A stretch of 64,000 nt of DNA from JAWQFO01 sp033436665 (lineage in GTDB: Bacteria > Pseudomonadota > Alphaproteobacteria > Rhodobacterales > Rhodobacteraceae): assembly GCF_033436665.1 (NCBI RefSeq), contig NZ_JAWQFO010000004.1:248001-312000 (forward strand), written 5' to 3'. The notes beneath the pieces are model-generated. The model had not been told where the DNA came from and did not search any database. It saw only the letters and a program-made list of their open reading frames with translations. The position numbers and the translations under genes were made by a program. How positions within the stretch are numbered: the first letter of the stretch is position 1; every line of letters starts with the position of its first letter. Shown here in pieces: positions 48,195-56,765 of the stretch.

Positions 48195-49862
48195 TCAGGT
48201 CGGGTCGACCACGCCCATCGCCAGCTGGCGCAGCGCGCTGAGCGAGGGCAGGAAGAAGTAATCCCCGCCCCGGCATTCCACGAAGGTCTTGAGTCCGCTC
48301 ATCACGTAGGGCGCCTTGCCGCTTTTCGGATCGGACTGGATCGTGAAGCGCTTGTGAACCTCGTGGTTGCCGAGCATCGGGCAGGTGTCGTTGCCCTGGT
48401 TGAAATCCAGCCCGTACTGGATCCACTGCTGCTGCACGAACTCGAACTGGCGGAAAAGGCTGGCCGCCACGACCATCATCGCCACGCCCTGTTCGGTGTC
48501 GTCGGTCTTCTCCACCCCGTGCGGCGGCCCGTAAGGCAGACCGCGCCGCAGGATGCGCCGGCGCTTGTTGAGCTGCGTCGTGGCCTTTTCGTTGCGGTGC
48601 GGGATGCCATCCGCGTCGACGCCATGCGTGTTGAGCGGATCGAGGTAGTCGCGCGTGTTCACCCGCCGCAGGTGCGCGCCCGACGGCGTCTTGTAGCCCG
48701 GCATGTCATCGGCATAGCGAAAATCCGACGAGGCTGGCGACTTGAGATAATCGATCTGGTTCTTGAAGGCTTGCAACGGATCCTCAACGTCGAAGCCCAG
48801 TTCGCCGCGCAGCTTCGTCCAGCTTTCGAAGTCCGGGGCGACCGCCAGAGGGATGCCGTCGACCCAGCGCCCACAGAGCTTGGCGCAAAGCGTCGCCTCG
48901 GCCTCTCCCTGCGAGACGCCGCGCACCCGGGCGAACCGCTCGCCCTCGGTGCGTATCACTTCGGAGAAGGAGCCGACCTTCTCGTGCAGCTTGCGGTAGG
49001 CCATGAAGCTGCCGTTTCGCATGAACTTCGCCGGGGCGGCGGTCGGCGGCAATTCCTGGCTCTCGTCGGGATGGCCGAGCACGAATTCGCCCGTGGCAAG
49101 CGGCACCCAGCCGTGGCCCAGCCGCTTGCCACGGCCGATCACGGCGGTCTTTTCCTCTTCGGGCGGATACTGCCCAGCAAAGACCGGATCGCCGATCCCG
49201 TCGGCAAAACCGAAATGCTCGGTCGGGGTCGGCACCATGACGCCGCCAATCTCGTTGAAGACCGCCGAGGCAGGCTGGTGATCCATGCTGCCGTCGCGCC
49301 CGTGTCCGCCGAGGATCTTCACGCCGCCGCCGCTTTCGTCGCAAAGCCGCTTGAGCCACTCGGCGGTCTCTTCCAGCGCCGCCACCGGCTCGGCCACGCC
49401 CGGCTCTTTCTGCTGGGCGTTCATCGAGATCCAGATGTGCACGTTGTCGTCGTCGTAGCCGTCGCCGCGCCGGTTGCCCTGCCAGATCGGATCCCAGTGC
49501 GCATCCCAGGCCGCGGCCTCGGCCTCGGTCTTGGTCTGGTCGCGGTCGCCGAGCAGGAAAGCCCGGTCCTTCATCCCGGCGATGAATTCCTCGGGCATGC
49601 TGCGCAACGTGCGCTGCGAGAGATTCAGCCGGTAGAGACCGAAGAAGGTGAAGCCGATGTTGACCGTGCATTGCGGGCGCGCGGCCTCGTTCGGCCAGCG
49701 CACCGCGGTCGTGACGCGTTCGGCTACCTGGCCCACGAAGGCGCGGCCCTTGGCCGGGTCGGAAATGTTCAGGAAGTAGTAGCGCGCGAAGGGATAGGAA
49801 TAGCGTCCATAGGCGCGAATGATGTTGCCCTGGATATCGTCGAGGTCGAGCCGGTAGGTCAT
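48195..49862 (-). CDS. DyP-type haem peroxidase
   Basis: A 555-residue cytoplasmic haem enzyme that uses peroxide. MTYRLDLDDIQGNIIRAYGR is a typical DyP start. The diagnostic GXXDG motif is in HFGFADGIGDPVF. Next come GAHLRRVNTRD with the probable haem-ligand His, RRRILRRGLPYGPP, and VVAASLFRQFEFVQQQWIQYGLDF near the end. The length is larger than short B-type enzymes, and no Tat or Sec signal exists. ATG 49862 overlaps the preceding stop (ATGA). Some DyP proteins are cargo of encapsulin shells; no encapsulin gene is visible here. The gene converges on the tail-like operon, 4 bp apart. Confidence 0.88.
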   Translation of the reverse strand: MTYRLDLDDIQGNIIRAYGRYSYPFARYYFLNISDPAKGRAFVGQVAERVTTAVRWPNEAARPQCTVNIGFTFFGLYRLNLSQRTLRSMPEEFIAGMKDRAFLLGDRDQTKTEAEAAAWDAHWDPIWQGNRRGDGYDDDNVHIWISMNAQQKEPGVAEPVAALEETAEWLKRLCDESGGGVKILGGHGRDGSMDHQPASAVFNEIGGVMVPTPTEHFGFADGIGDPVFAGQYPPEEEKTAVIGRGKRLGHGWVPLATGEFVLGHPDESQELPPTAAPAKFMRNGSFMAYRKLHEKVGSFSEVIRTEGERFARVRGVSQGEAEATLCAKLCGRWVDGIPLAVAPDFESWTKLRGELGFDVEDPLQAFKNQIDYLKSPASSDFRYADDMPGYKTPSGAHLRRVNTRDYLDPLNTHGVDADGIPHRNEKATTQLNKRRRILRRGLPYGPPHGVEKTDDTEQGVAMMVVAASLFRQFEFVQQQWIQYGLDFNQGNDTCPMLGNHEVHKRFTIQSDPKSGKAPYVMSGLKTFVECRGGDYFFLPSLSALRQLAMGVVDPT

Positions 49863-50872
49863 TGGATTGGTGCCGTGCTTGAGATTACGCCCGGAGGCTG
49901 GGTCGGCGCGCCGCGGTCGGCGGGCCGGTGCTGTTCGAGAAATTCCCCGAAAGCCTTGTGGATCGCCGCCGGAGGCTCGCCCTGCATGTCGATGGCAAGC
50001 TGCGAAAATTTCTGCTGAACGTAGAGGGCCTTCAGCACCGAGGGCAGGTCGTCGTATTTCGCCGGGGCGAGCGGCTTGTTTCCGTTGGCATAGGCGTACT
50101 GGATCGCGCCATAGGCGGCGGCCAGCGTCAGGATCAGCCCGATGACGAAGACCCACATCGGGTTGCCGCCGATCAGCGGCATCTCGGTCGCACCAAATAG
50201 CCGCAGCACAAGCGCCAGCAGCGCTACCACCAGGGGCAGCGCAACCGCGGCGATCAGCGGCTTGACCGGCAGATCGTTGAATTTCGGCAGGTCGAGGTAA
50301 TAGTCGTGGAACGGCATCGTCGTCTCGACGTGGCACTTCTCGAGGTAGTCGGCAAACCCGTCCGCCGTGCTCACCCCGTCAAAGCCGACGCAGTTGCCGT
50401 AGATATCGGCCAATTCCTCGCCCATCGTTTCCCAGAGCTTCTTTGCATAGGCGCGGCGGACGCGCTTCTGCTGCTCGGCCGAGAGGTTGGCAGGCAGCGG
50501 GTCGCCGTCCTCTTCGACGGCGTCGATGTCGGCGCAGAACACCAGGTAGGCCGAATTCAGTCGGTCCAGTTCCTGCGGGTTGATCGGGTCGCGCCCGCGC
50601 AGTCCCGCGATCAGCGTGTTCTCCGGCACGCGCCCGTTGAAGATCACGTCGTCGAGCAGGAACATCCGCGCCAGATGCGTGCGCGTGTTGCGCGCGAAGG
50701 GGCTGTTCATGCCGGTTTTCTGCGTCGCGGGCGATTGCTGGGCGGTCGGCAGTTCCGACAGCGCACGGCTGAGGCGCTGGCGATGCGAGATGCCGGTGCC
50801 GCCCTCGACGGTGCCGCCTTTGACCGGGGCCAGCGTGGTCAGGAAGATGTGACCGGAATCGAGATCGGGCAT
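49859..50872 (-). CDS. unrecognised 337-residue protein with two membrane segments, beside DyP peroxidase
   Basis: It begins MPDLDSGHIFLTTLAPVKGG. FARNTRTHLARMFLLDDVIFNGR, SAYLVFCADIDAVEEDGD and YGNCVGFDGVSTADGFADYLEKCHVETTMPFHDYYLDLPKF follow as soluble beta/alpha pattern. Then come two hydrophobic helices (PLIAAVALPLVVALLALVLRLF and MWVFVIGLILTLAAAYGAIQY) and a cytoplasm-like tail. The soluble part looks like a ferredoxin-like or dimeric alpha/beta barrel fold, as in DyP and chlorite dismutase, but this is only a pattern impression. It starts one base after the previous stop and overlaps the peroxidase gene. No function is assigned. Confidence 0.65.
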   Translation of the reverse strand: MPDLDSGHIFLTTLAPVKGGTVEGGTGISHRQRLSRALSELPTAQQSPATQKTGMNSPFARNTRTHLARMFLLDDVIFNGRVPENTLIAGLRGRDPINPQELDRLNSAYLVFCADIDAVEEDGDPLPANLSAEQQKRVRRAYAKKLWETMGEELADIYGNCVGFDGVSTADGFADYLEKCHVETTMPFHDYYLDLPKFNDLPVKPLIAAVALPLVVALLALVLRLFGATEMPLIGGNPMWVFVIGLILTLAAAYGAIQYAYANGNKPLAPAKYDDLPSVLKALYVQQKFSQLAIDMQGEPPAAIHKAFGEFLEQHRPADRGAPTQPPGVISSTAPIQ

Positions 50873-50873
50873 C

Positions 50874-51551
50874 TTACTTGGCCTCCCGTTCGTGTTCGAA
50901 ACCGGCCTGGGCCTGGCGAACGTACTCGAACCGATTGAGATCCGCCCGCTCGGTGTCGAGGCTGGCCACCGGGCCGAAGCCGGGCTCGCCCAGATCATTC
51001 TGGACCCTCAGCATCGCCTCCTGCCATTTCTCGTCGAAGGCGTCGGGATCGCTTTCGCCATGCGCCTTTTCCAGCGCCAGCACCGTGTCATAGACCCGCA
51101 AGGCCCCCTTGACGTCGCGCTGCGCCGAGCCGGGCGTGGCGTTGTAATAGTAATCCGTCGGGACCTGGTTATGGGTGATGTAGGTCTTGAACTCGGTGAT
51201 CGGGATCGATTGCGGATACTTCGTGGCCGAATACCAGAAGGCGTCGAGCCCCGAGGGAATGCCGTCGGAAAAGGCGTCGATGTACTGGTCCCAGGTGCCG
51301 TTGAAATTGGAACAGAACAGCACGTAGTCGTTCTTGAGCGCGTCCTGCTTGCCCTGCCCGAGGTCCGGCCAGTCCTTGGGACGGATGATGACCCAGCGGG
51401 CGAAATGGATGATCGAAAGCCCGAGAAGGCCGCCAAGCCGCACGGGCAATCCGCGCGCGGCGAGAAACAAGAGCCGGTTGATCCAGGTCACCCGTGGGTT
51501 ACTCGGCGTGACCACGTTCATCGCATAAGCTTTTCCTGCAATGTTCGACAT
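50874..51551 (-). CDS. unrecognised 225-residue protein with an N-terminal hydrophobic helix
   Basis: After MSNIAGKAYAMNVVTPSNPRV comes a hydrophobic stretch (NRLLFLAARGLPVRLGGLLG, then LSIIHFARWVII). The soluble region carries DYVLFCSNFNGTWDQYIDAFSDG, YPQSIPITEFKTYITHNQ and DYYYNATPGSAQRDVKGALRV, distinctive enough to define a family, though I cannot name it. The VLFCSNF stretch recalls LVFCADI of the next gene, so both may share one fold. The start at 51551 is chosen because MSNIAGKAY looks like a genuine N-terminus; an ATG at 51566 lies five residues upstream. It is 165 bp downstream of the P450 gene and directly coupled to its successor. Confidence 0.65.
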   Translation of the reverse strand: MSNIAGKAYAMNVVTPSNPRVTWINRLLFLAARGLPVRLGGLLGLSIIHFARWVIIRPKDWPDLGQGKQDALKNDYVLFCSNFNGTWDQYIDAFSDGIPSGLDAFWYSATKYPQSIPITEFKTYITHNQVPTDYYYNATPGSAQRDVKGALRVYDTVLALEKAHGESDPDAFDEKWQEAMLRVQNDLGEPGFGPVASLDTERADLNRFEYVRQAQAGFEHEREAK

Positions 51552-51715
51552 GAGCCGGCCTTTCAAATCTTTCCAAATGCGGTCAGGCTACCACGGAACT
51601 GGCGCATTCCCAGAAAAGTTTTCACCCCAAAGTTGCAGATACAAGCACCTGCTTTCCCTGGGGTTTTCGATGCGTCCGCATGGGGGAACCTGACCTTAAC
51701 ATCCGCGCGCCGCGG

Positions 51716-53020
51716 TCAGGCTCGCGCCAGCGGCAAATGCGCCGGATAGGGTCCATCGAACTGCAGGTTCTCGCCGGGAATGCGGCGATAGCCCGCGTGC
51801 AAAAGCTCTGACAGCAGGATGAAGACGTTCGAGTCGTTGATATAGCGCCCGAAGCAGGCATGCAGGCCGAGCCCGTTGTTGAGGTAGACCGAGCCGGGCC
51901 GGTCGGTGCGGATCTCCTCGGGGTCTTCGACGTAATCCGGATCTCGCATCGCCGCCGAGGTCGCCACGAAGACGATCATGCCGCCATCGATCTCTTCGCG
52001 CGCATGGCCCGGAACGGTCACGGTCCGGTTGGCCTTTCGCAGCAGACCGGGGTTGATCGGGTTGAGACGCATGCCCTCGCGGATCACCGCCAGCAGCCGG
52101 TCTGGATCGTCCAGCGCCCCGTGCAGGATGTCGGCGCGCTCGTCTCGGACGGTCAGGTAGTCATAGCCCATCGCCGCCGCCTTGGGCGTCGTCGGCACCA
52201 GCCCGATCAGCAGTCCCAGCAGGTTGTTGCGCAGTGACACGGGGTCGAGCGGCACCCGCCCGTCCTCGATCAGCGCCAGTCCGCGCGAGATCACGGTATC
52301 CTCGCCGGCGCGGTCGGTATCGGCGATCTCGCGGTCGAGCAACTCGCGCAGCCGCGCACCGGCGGCATCCGCGCGGGTGGCGATGTCGGGCGTGTTCTCG
52401 AGGTCGATGAAGAGGTACTCGAAGAGGATCTCGGTGATCGCGTAGAGGTCGTCGGGCGTCGTGGTCCTGAGCCCGAAATACTCCATCGCGAAGCGCGCGG
52501 CGACCGGGCGCAGATAGTCCTGCACGGCGTCGATCTTCGGCCCCGCTTCGTTCAGCGCCTCCTGCGCGAGACGCCGGACCGTCTTCGGGATCCGGTCGGA
52601 GGCATCGGTGCGCCGGAACACCAGTGTCGTCACCGCGCGGTTGTCGAAAGCGGCGACCGAGTCGTCGTCCTCTCCGAGAAAGAAGTTCGCGCCCTCGGTC
52701 AGTTTCTTCATCTTTTCGCCGTAGGTCACGGCGAAATCGCGGTGATTGGCGAGGATGCCGGTGACACCCTCGAAGGACCCCACGATGGCGAGGTTCTTCT
52801 TCTTGACCGTCAGCACCGGGTTGAGCTTACGCAGCACGTTGAGGATCGGGCCGGGGTGTTCCTTGGCCCAGACGCCGACGCGACTCACGAAGCTTTCCAC
52901 CCCGTCGGGGTCTTCCTCGGCACCGCGCACGACTTCATGACCCAGACGCAGCGTCTCGTCGTCATCCTCCTCGCCGGTCAGGTGGTCCGCGATGCGCCGC
53001 AGCACTCCGTCGAAATTCAT
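51716..53020 (-). CDS. cytochrome P450 with unusual I-helix
   Basis: A 434-residue haem-thiolate protein. The haem-binding loop is LNNGLGLHACFGRY with the axial Cys389; the ExxR motif is in VIREGMRLNP. The I-helix region reads LLIGLVPTTPKA, in which the usual acidic residue before Thr is proline. This is the pattern of P450s that act on peroxides rather than on O2 with a redox partner. No ferredoxin or reductase gene is nearby; a peroxidase gene is. There is no signal peptide. The FadL-like gene ends 52 bp upstream on the same strand, so the two are probably cotranscribed. The substrate, perhaps a lipid or other hydrophobic compound, is inferred from that neighbour. Confidence 0.85.
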   Translation of the reverse strand: MNFDGVLRRIADHLTGEEDDDETLRLGHEVVRGAEEDPDGVESFVSRVGVWAKEHPGPILNVLRKLNPVLTVKKKNLAIVGSFEGVTGILANHRDFAVTYGEKMKKLTEGANFFLGEDDDSVAAFDNRAVTTLVFRRTDASDRIPKTVRRLAQEALNEAGPKIDAVQDYLRPVAARFAMEYFGLRTTTPDDLYAITEILFEYLFIDLENTPDIATRADAAGARLRELLDREIADTDRAGEDTVISRGLALIEDGRVPLDPVSLRNNLLGLLIGLVPTTPKAAAMGYDYLTVRDERADILHGALDDPDRLLAVIREGMRLNPINPGLLRKANRTVTVPGHAREEIDGGMIVFVATSAAMRDPDYVEDPEEIRTDRPGSVYLNNGLGLHACFGRYINDSNVFILLSELLHAGYRRIPGENLQFDGPYPAHLPLARA

Positions 53021-53071
53021 ATCACGCGTCCTCCTCGGGTCAGGAAACCATGCCGTCGCAAGGCGCGGCGT

Positions 53072-54367
53072 TCACCAGCGCTTGGCGATCTGGATCATGA
53101 AGATGTCGGCATCGACGTCGATGTCGCCCTTCAGCGTGTTCCCGTTGCCGTTGTCCAGATCGATTTTCGCGGTGTCGAAGAAGGTGTGCGCCCAGGAAAA
53201 GTCGATCTGCAGGTCTTCGCGGGCCTGCCACGAGACGCCCGCACCGATATAGAGCCGGTCGGCGTTGGGCGCGCGCGGGTTGCGCACGTCGTCCGGCGTC
53301 GGTGTCGGGTCGTAGGCGAAACCGCCGCGGAATTTAATATCGCTGTTGTACTGGTAGCCGAGACCCAGCGCGACGTAGGTCTTGTCGTCCCAGCCGTTGC
53401 GCACCGTCGTGGTCGGCAGGCCGTTGTCGTAGGATACTACCGTGTCGCCGAAGGCGCTCCAGCCCACCAGCATGGCAGAGCCGTAAAGCTCGAGCTTGGG
53501 CGTCGCCTGGTGCGCGATACCCAGCGTTGCGATCCAGGGCGTGGCGATGGTGAAATCCGCCGAGCCGTTGCGCACCACCGCATTGCCGAGGATGCCCTCG
53601 AGCCCGGAGACGTCGCCGCCGCTCATCTCGATATCACCGTCGAAATCATGCTCGATCTTCGAGCGGTACGAGAGGCCGATCCGGGTCGGCCCGCGCTCCC
53701 ACTCGACGCCCAGCGTGTAACCCAGCGCGAAATCGGTGCCGGTGACCTCGCTGAGAATGTCGCCGCCGGTGCCGCCGCTGGGGACGTTGCTGTCGGTCAT
53801 GACCGAGAAATCGGCGCTGTAGTGCTGGATGTTGAGCGCCGCGGCGACCGACAGTTCTGGCGTCGCCTGCCAGGATACCATCGGCGCGATGTTCAGTGCA
53901 CGCAGGTCGGTGTCGGTGGCGATGTAGCGCGAGGCGGCGGTGTTGGGATAGTCCGAGACCGTGGCCCAGGGCGCGGTGAAGGCGACGCCGAAGGTCAGCT
54001 GGTCGTTGACCTGCCAGCCGAGATAGGTGGCGGCGCTGAAGCTTGTGTCGAGCACCTGCTCGGGCGTGTCCGGCGCGCCGTCGACGGCCGTGCCATAAGA
54101 CAGCGCCTCGATATCCGACATCTCCGAGCGCGGCGCGATCACGGTCGCGTTGAACGCGGCGTTGATGCCGGGAAAGCGCGACAGCGACGCCGGATTCGAG
54201 AAGATCGCGGAGATATCGTCGCCGCCCGCGCCGTTGGTGGCATAGGCGGTGGCCATGCCGTCGGCGCTCTGGTGCAGGTTCTGGTAACCGTTGGCGGAGG
54301 CGGTTTGCGGCAGCGCCACCGTGATCGCAAGCAGGGTTGTCCAACGAAGTTGGCTGGAATCGAACAT
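53072..54367 (-). CDS. FadL/OmpP1-family outer-membrane transporter
   Basis: A 431-residue outer-membrane beta-barrel for hydrophobic compounds such as long-chain fatty acids or aromatics. It starts with a signal peptide ending in TASA (residue 25 or so), then GYQNLHQSADGMATAYATNGAGGDDISAIFSNPASLSRFPG, which contains the NPA-type hatch motif of the family. It ends FMIQIAKRW, with the final aromatic residue needed for barrel insertion. Alternating strands such as RGGFAYDPTPTPDDVRNPR support the fold. It leads the group fadL-P450-two unknown genes-DyP peroxidase, with its own promoter-like region upstream. Confidence 0.88.
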   Translation of the reverse strand: MFDSSQLRWTTLLAITVALPQTASANGYQNLHQSADGMATAYATNGAGGDDISAIFSNPASLSRFPGINAAFNATVIAPRSEMSDIEALSYGTAVDGAPDTPEQVLDTSFSAATYLGWQVNDQLTFGVAFTAPWATVSDYPNTAASRYIATDTDLRALNIAPMVSWQATPELSVAAALNIQHYSADFSVMTDSNVPSGGTGGDILSEVTGTDFALGYTLGVEWERGPTRIGLSYRSKIEHDFDGDIEMSGGDVSGLEGILGNAVVRNGSADFTIATPWIATLGIAHQATPKLELYGSAMLVGWSAFGDTVVSYDNGLPTTTVRNGWDDKTYVALGLGYQYNSDIKFRGGFAYDPTPTPDDVRNPRAPNADRLYIGAGVSWQAREDLQIDFSWAHTFFDTAKIDLDNGNGNTLKGDIDVDADIFMIQIAKRW

Positions 54368-54390
54368 GAGTGGCCCCCGTCGCAGTAGAC

Positions 54391-54468
54391 CGCAGACAAT
54401 CTGCGATTTGTATTTTGTGATTTTATTCTACCGACACTTGAAATGACCGATCAAGCTTTTTGCTTGAC
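54391..54468 (-). promoter_or_regulatory. promoter region and two palindromes upstream of the FadL gene
   Basis: On the minus strand TTGATC (54454-54449) stands 18 bp before TAGAAT (54430-54425), a passable sigma-70 promoter. CGCAGA-CAA-TCTGCG (54391-54405) is a perfect palindrome downstream of it, where a repressor could sit. TCAAGC-TTTTT-GCTTGA (54452-54468) overlaps the -35 and is a second palindrome. The regulator is unknown. Confidence 0.5.
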
Positions 54469-54523
54469 GTTGCGGCATCCGCGTTTCGGGCGATGCGAAA
54501 AAGGCGCAGGCTTTGAGATCCCT

Positions 54524-55864
54524 TCAGGTCTCGCGCAGCGCGTCCTGCTCGGCCCGCAGCGCGAAGATGTCGAGATCGTCGCGGACGTCGACATCGTCGA
54601 GCGTGATCACCTGGTCGCGCCGTACCGCGCGCTTGAGCCTGATGTCATGGGCCAGCCCGATCGGCAGCGCCTGGGCCGGCGCGGCGATCCGCGCCGGGAT
54701 CGCCTTGGCCCAGACCTTGTAACCGCCCTCTCCGTCGAGCCTGTCTCCGGCCCCGAAATCACCTTTCGCCGTGGCCACGGCATCCGCCCGGTAGCGTGTG
54801 GAGGATCCCGTGGGCTCGCCGCGCAGGACCGCCGAAAGCACCGAGACGCTGGTCTCGAGCCCGATCAGGTGGAACGGCCGCCACATCGACGCGTACCAGC
54901 CGGAGCTGTCGGTCTGCAGCCCGTACTGGGCGAAGCAGTCGCGGGTATAGCGGTCGGGGGCGCGGAAGGTGACGAACATCCCGTACTGGATGTTGTTGAG
55001 CACCACGCGCCCGTCCGGTTCGCGGCTGGCCGCGATGTCGACCAGACCGGCACACGCCAGACGGCCCCCGTCCGCCTCGGGTTTGAAGACGCCTGCAAGA
55101 TCCTGCAGCCCGGCGGGGTGAAAGCCCAGCCCGTCCTCGGGGCAATCGAGGCCGGTGGCATTGGCGACCGCGGCCATTTCGATCGCGGCCTTGGTGCCGT
55201 CGGTGAAGGAATTGTACATCTTCGGGTTGAAATCCCCCGCCGCGACCTCTTCGTCGCTCCAGCCGAAGAAGTCCCAGACCGTGTCGGGGGTCGAGTAGCG
55301 GTAAGGTGGCGCGAAATTCATCCCCTTGCCGGCCGCCACGAGCTCGAATCCACAGCTGCGGACCCAGTCGACCAGCTCGCAGATCGCCGCCGGCTGATCG
55401 CCGTAGGCCATCGAGTAGACGACGCCCTGCTTGGCGGCCCGGTGTGCCAGCAGGGGGCCGCAGAGCACGTCGGCCTCGACATTGACCATGACCACGTGCT
55501 TGCCGGCCTCGATCGCCGCCAGCGCATGGCGCGTTCCGGCCAGCGGATGCCCGGTCGCCTCGATGATGCAGTCGATGCCCTCGAAGGCGAAAAGATCGGC
55601 GGCGTCTTCGGTCAGGCAGGTGGTGCCGTCGCTCGACGCCTGTGACAGCGACGAAGCGGCGAACCGCTCCGGTTCCCAGTGCACGCGTTCGAGCGCCGCG
55701 CGGGCCCCGGCGATATTCAGGTCGGCGATCCCGACGACGTGCAGCCCCGCGATGTGCCTGGCCTGCGCGAGGATCATCGAGCCGAACTTGCCGGCCCCGA
55801 TCAGCCCGACCCGGACCGGCCTGCCCTCGGCGGCGCGCCGCGCCAGCATGGATGACAGGTTCAT
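54524..55864 (-). CDS. SAF-domain NAD(P)-dependent oxidoreductase, homoserine-dehydrogenase-like (copy 2)
   Basis: A 446-residue protein with the N-terminal Rossmann motif GLIGAGKFGSM, then IEATGHPLAGTRHALAAIEAGKHVVMVNVEADV, VVYSMAYGDQPAAICELVDW and PFHLIGLETSVSVLSAVLRGEPTG, followed by the SAF-like DFGAGDRLDGEGGYKVWAKAI. It is clearly the paralogue of the gene at 8669-9958. It starts one base after the GntR regulator's stop and probably belongs to the same unit, driven from the two-palindrome gap. The substrate may be related to the cargo of the adjacent TRAP transporter. Confidence 0.78.
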   Translation of the reverse strand: MNLSSMLARRAAEGRPVRVGLIGAGKFGSMILAQARHIAGLHVVGIADLNIAGARAALERVHWEPERFAASSLSQASSDGTTCLTEDAADLFAFEGIDCIIEATGHPLAGTRHALAAIEAGKHVVMVNVEADVLCGPLLAHRAAKQGVVYSMAYGDQPAAICELVDWVRSCGFELVAAGKGMNFAPPYRYSTPDTVWDFFGWSDEEVAAGDFNPKMYNSFTDGTKAAIEMAAVANATGLDCPEDGLGFHPAGLQDLAGVFKPEADGGRLACAGLVDIAASREPDGRVVLNNIQYGMFVTFRAPDRYTRDCFAQYGLQTDSSGWYASMWRPFHLIGLETSVSVLSAVLRGEPTGSSTRYRADAVATAKGDFGAGDRLDGEGGYKVWAKAIPARIAAPAQALPIGLAHDIRLKRAVRRDQVITLDDVDVRDDLDIFALRAEQDALRET

Positions 55865-55865
55865 C

Positions 55866-56552
55866 TCAGGACTCCCGCCCGTTGCGGCCGTTGACGCCGC
55901 CGGAGTGCGTCTCGCGCTCGATCACGCGCCTGATGTCGGCGGCGAGATCGCGCAGATGGATCTCGATGGCGCCGCGCACCGCCTCGGGATCGCGACGCCG
56001 CAGCGCCTCGACGATGTCGCGGTGCTGTGACACGAGCCGTTCGCGGTTGCGCCGCTGGACCGCGGCGAGGTAGCGCGCGCGCCACAGCCGCTCGAGGAAA
56101 CTGCGATGCGTCTCGGCCAGAGAGGCGTTGTGCGAAGCGGCCGCGATGGCGGTGTGAAAACCCATGTCGATCTCGAAGATGTCGACCGGATCGGCGCGGT
56201 CGAAGCGTCGCGCCATCTCGTCGACCATCGCCTGAAGCCCGTCGATATCCGCGTCCGTCGCATGCTCGCAGGCAAGTTCGGCGGAAAGTTTCTCGAGCGC
56301 GATCAGCACCGCCGTCTGGTCCGCGGCTTCGCGCGCGTCGAGTTGCGTGACCACCGGGCTGCGGGAGGCGCGCAGTTGCAGCAGGCCTTCCTTGGCAAGG
56401 ATCCGAATCGCCTCGCGCATCGGTGTGCGGCTGACGCCGAGCTCGGCGGCATTGTCCCGTTCCTTGACGAAGGTGCCCGGCGGGAGTTTCCCGCGCAGGA
56501 TATCGCGGCGCAGTTCGTTGGCGATCTGATCGGCCAGAATCTTCTGCGGCAT
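55866..56552 (-). CDS. GntR-family regulator with FCD ligand domain
   Basis: A 228-residue repressor or activator. ILADQIANELRRDILRGKLPPGTFVKERDNAAELGVSRTPMREAIRILAKEGLLQLR is the GntR winged helix. The C-terminal FCD domain shows IDMGFHTAIAAASHN, and VSQHRDIVEALRRRDPEAVRGAIEIHLRDL, which supply metal or ligand-binding Asp and His. ATG 56552 is chosen because GGAAAGGG lies just upstream; ATGs at 56570 and 56627 are in frame. It diverges from the TRAP genes. Two GGTATACC palindromes in the gap are the likely binding sites, so it probably senses the transported compound or its metabolite. Confidence 0.9.
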   Translation of the reverse strand: MPQKILADQIANELRRDILRGKLPPGTFVKERDNAAELGVSRTPMREAIRILAKEGLLQLRASRSPVVTQLDAREAADQTAVLIALEKLSAELACEHATDADIDGLQAMVDEMARRFDRADPVDIFEIDMGFHTAIAAASHNASLAETHRSFLERLWRARYLAAVQRRNRERLVSQHRDIVEALRRRDPEAVRGAIEIHLRDLAADIRRVIERETHSGGVNGRNGRES

Positions 56553-56630
56553 GGCGCCCTTTCCCACCATTTTTCGGTTGGCGCGCAGAAGTTTGGGACG
56601 TGGCGCCTCAACAATCTCCGAAATCATCGA

Positions 56631-56644
56631 TTTGGTATACCAAA
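56631..56644. promoter_or_regulatory. operator palindrome 1 in the gntR-dctP gap
   Basis: TTTGGTATACCAAA is a perfect 14-bp palindrome with the GGTATACC core of FCD-type GntR operators. It lies between the regulator and the TRAP genes, 122 bp upstream of dctP. Confidence 0.75.
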
Positions 56645-56684
56645 ATCTGTTGCGAGTCGAGCCGCCAGTCAGTAGCCTTCCGCT

Positions 56685-56698
56685 GATGGTATACCATC
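56685..56698. promoter_or_regulatory. operator palindrome 2 in the gntR-dctP gap
   Basis: GATGGTATACCATC is a second perfect 14-bp palindrome with the same GGTATACC core, its centre 54 bp from that of the first. Two sites about five helix turns apart would allow cooperative binding or looping by the same GntR dimer. Confidence 0.75.
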
Positions 56699-56765
56699 TA
56701 AGGGCGCGCTGAGGAGACGCGCGCGGAACCAAACGGCGGGGAAGACACCGCCCAGGGAGGAGAAA

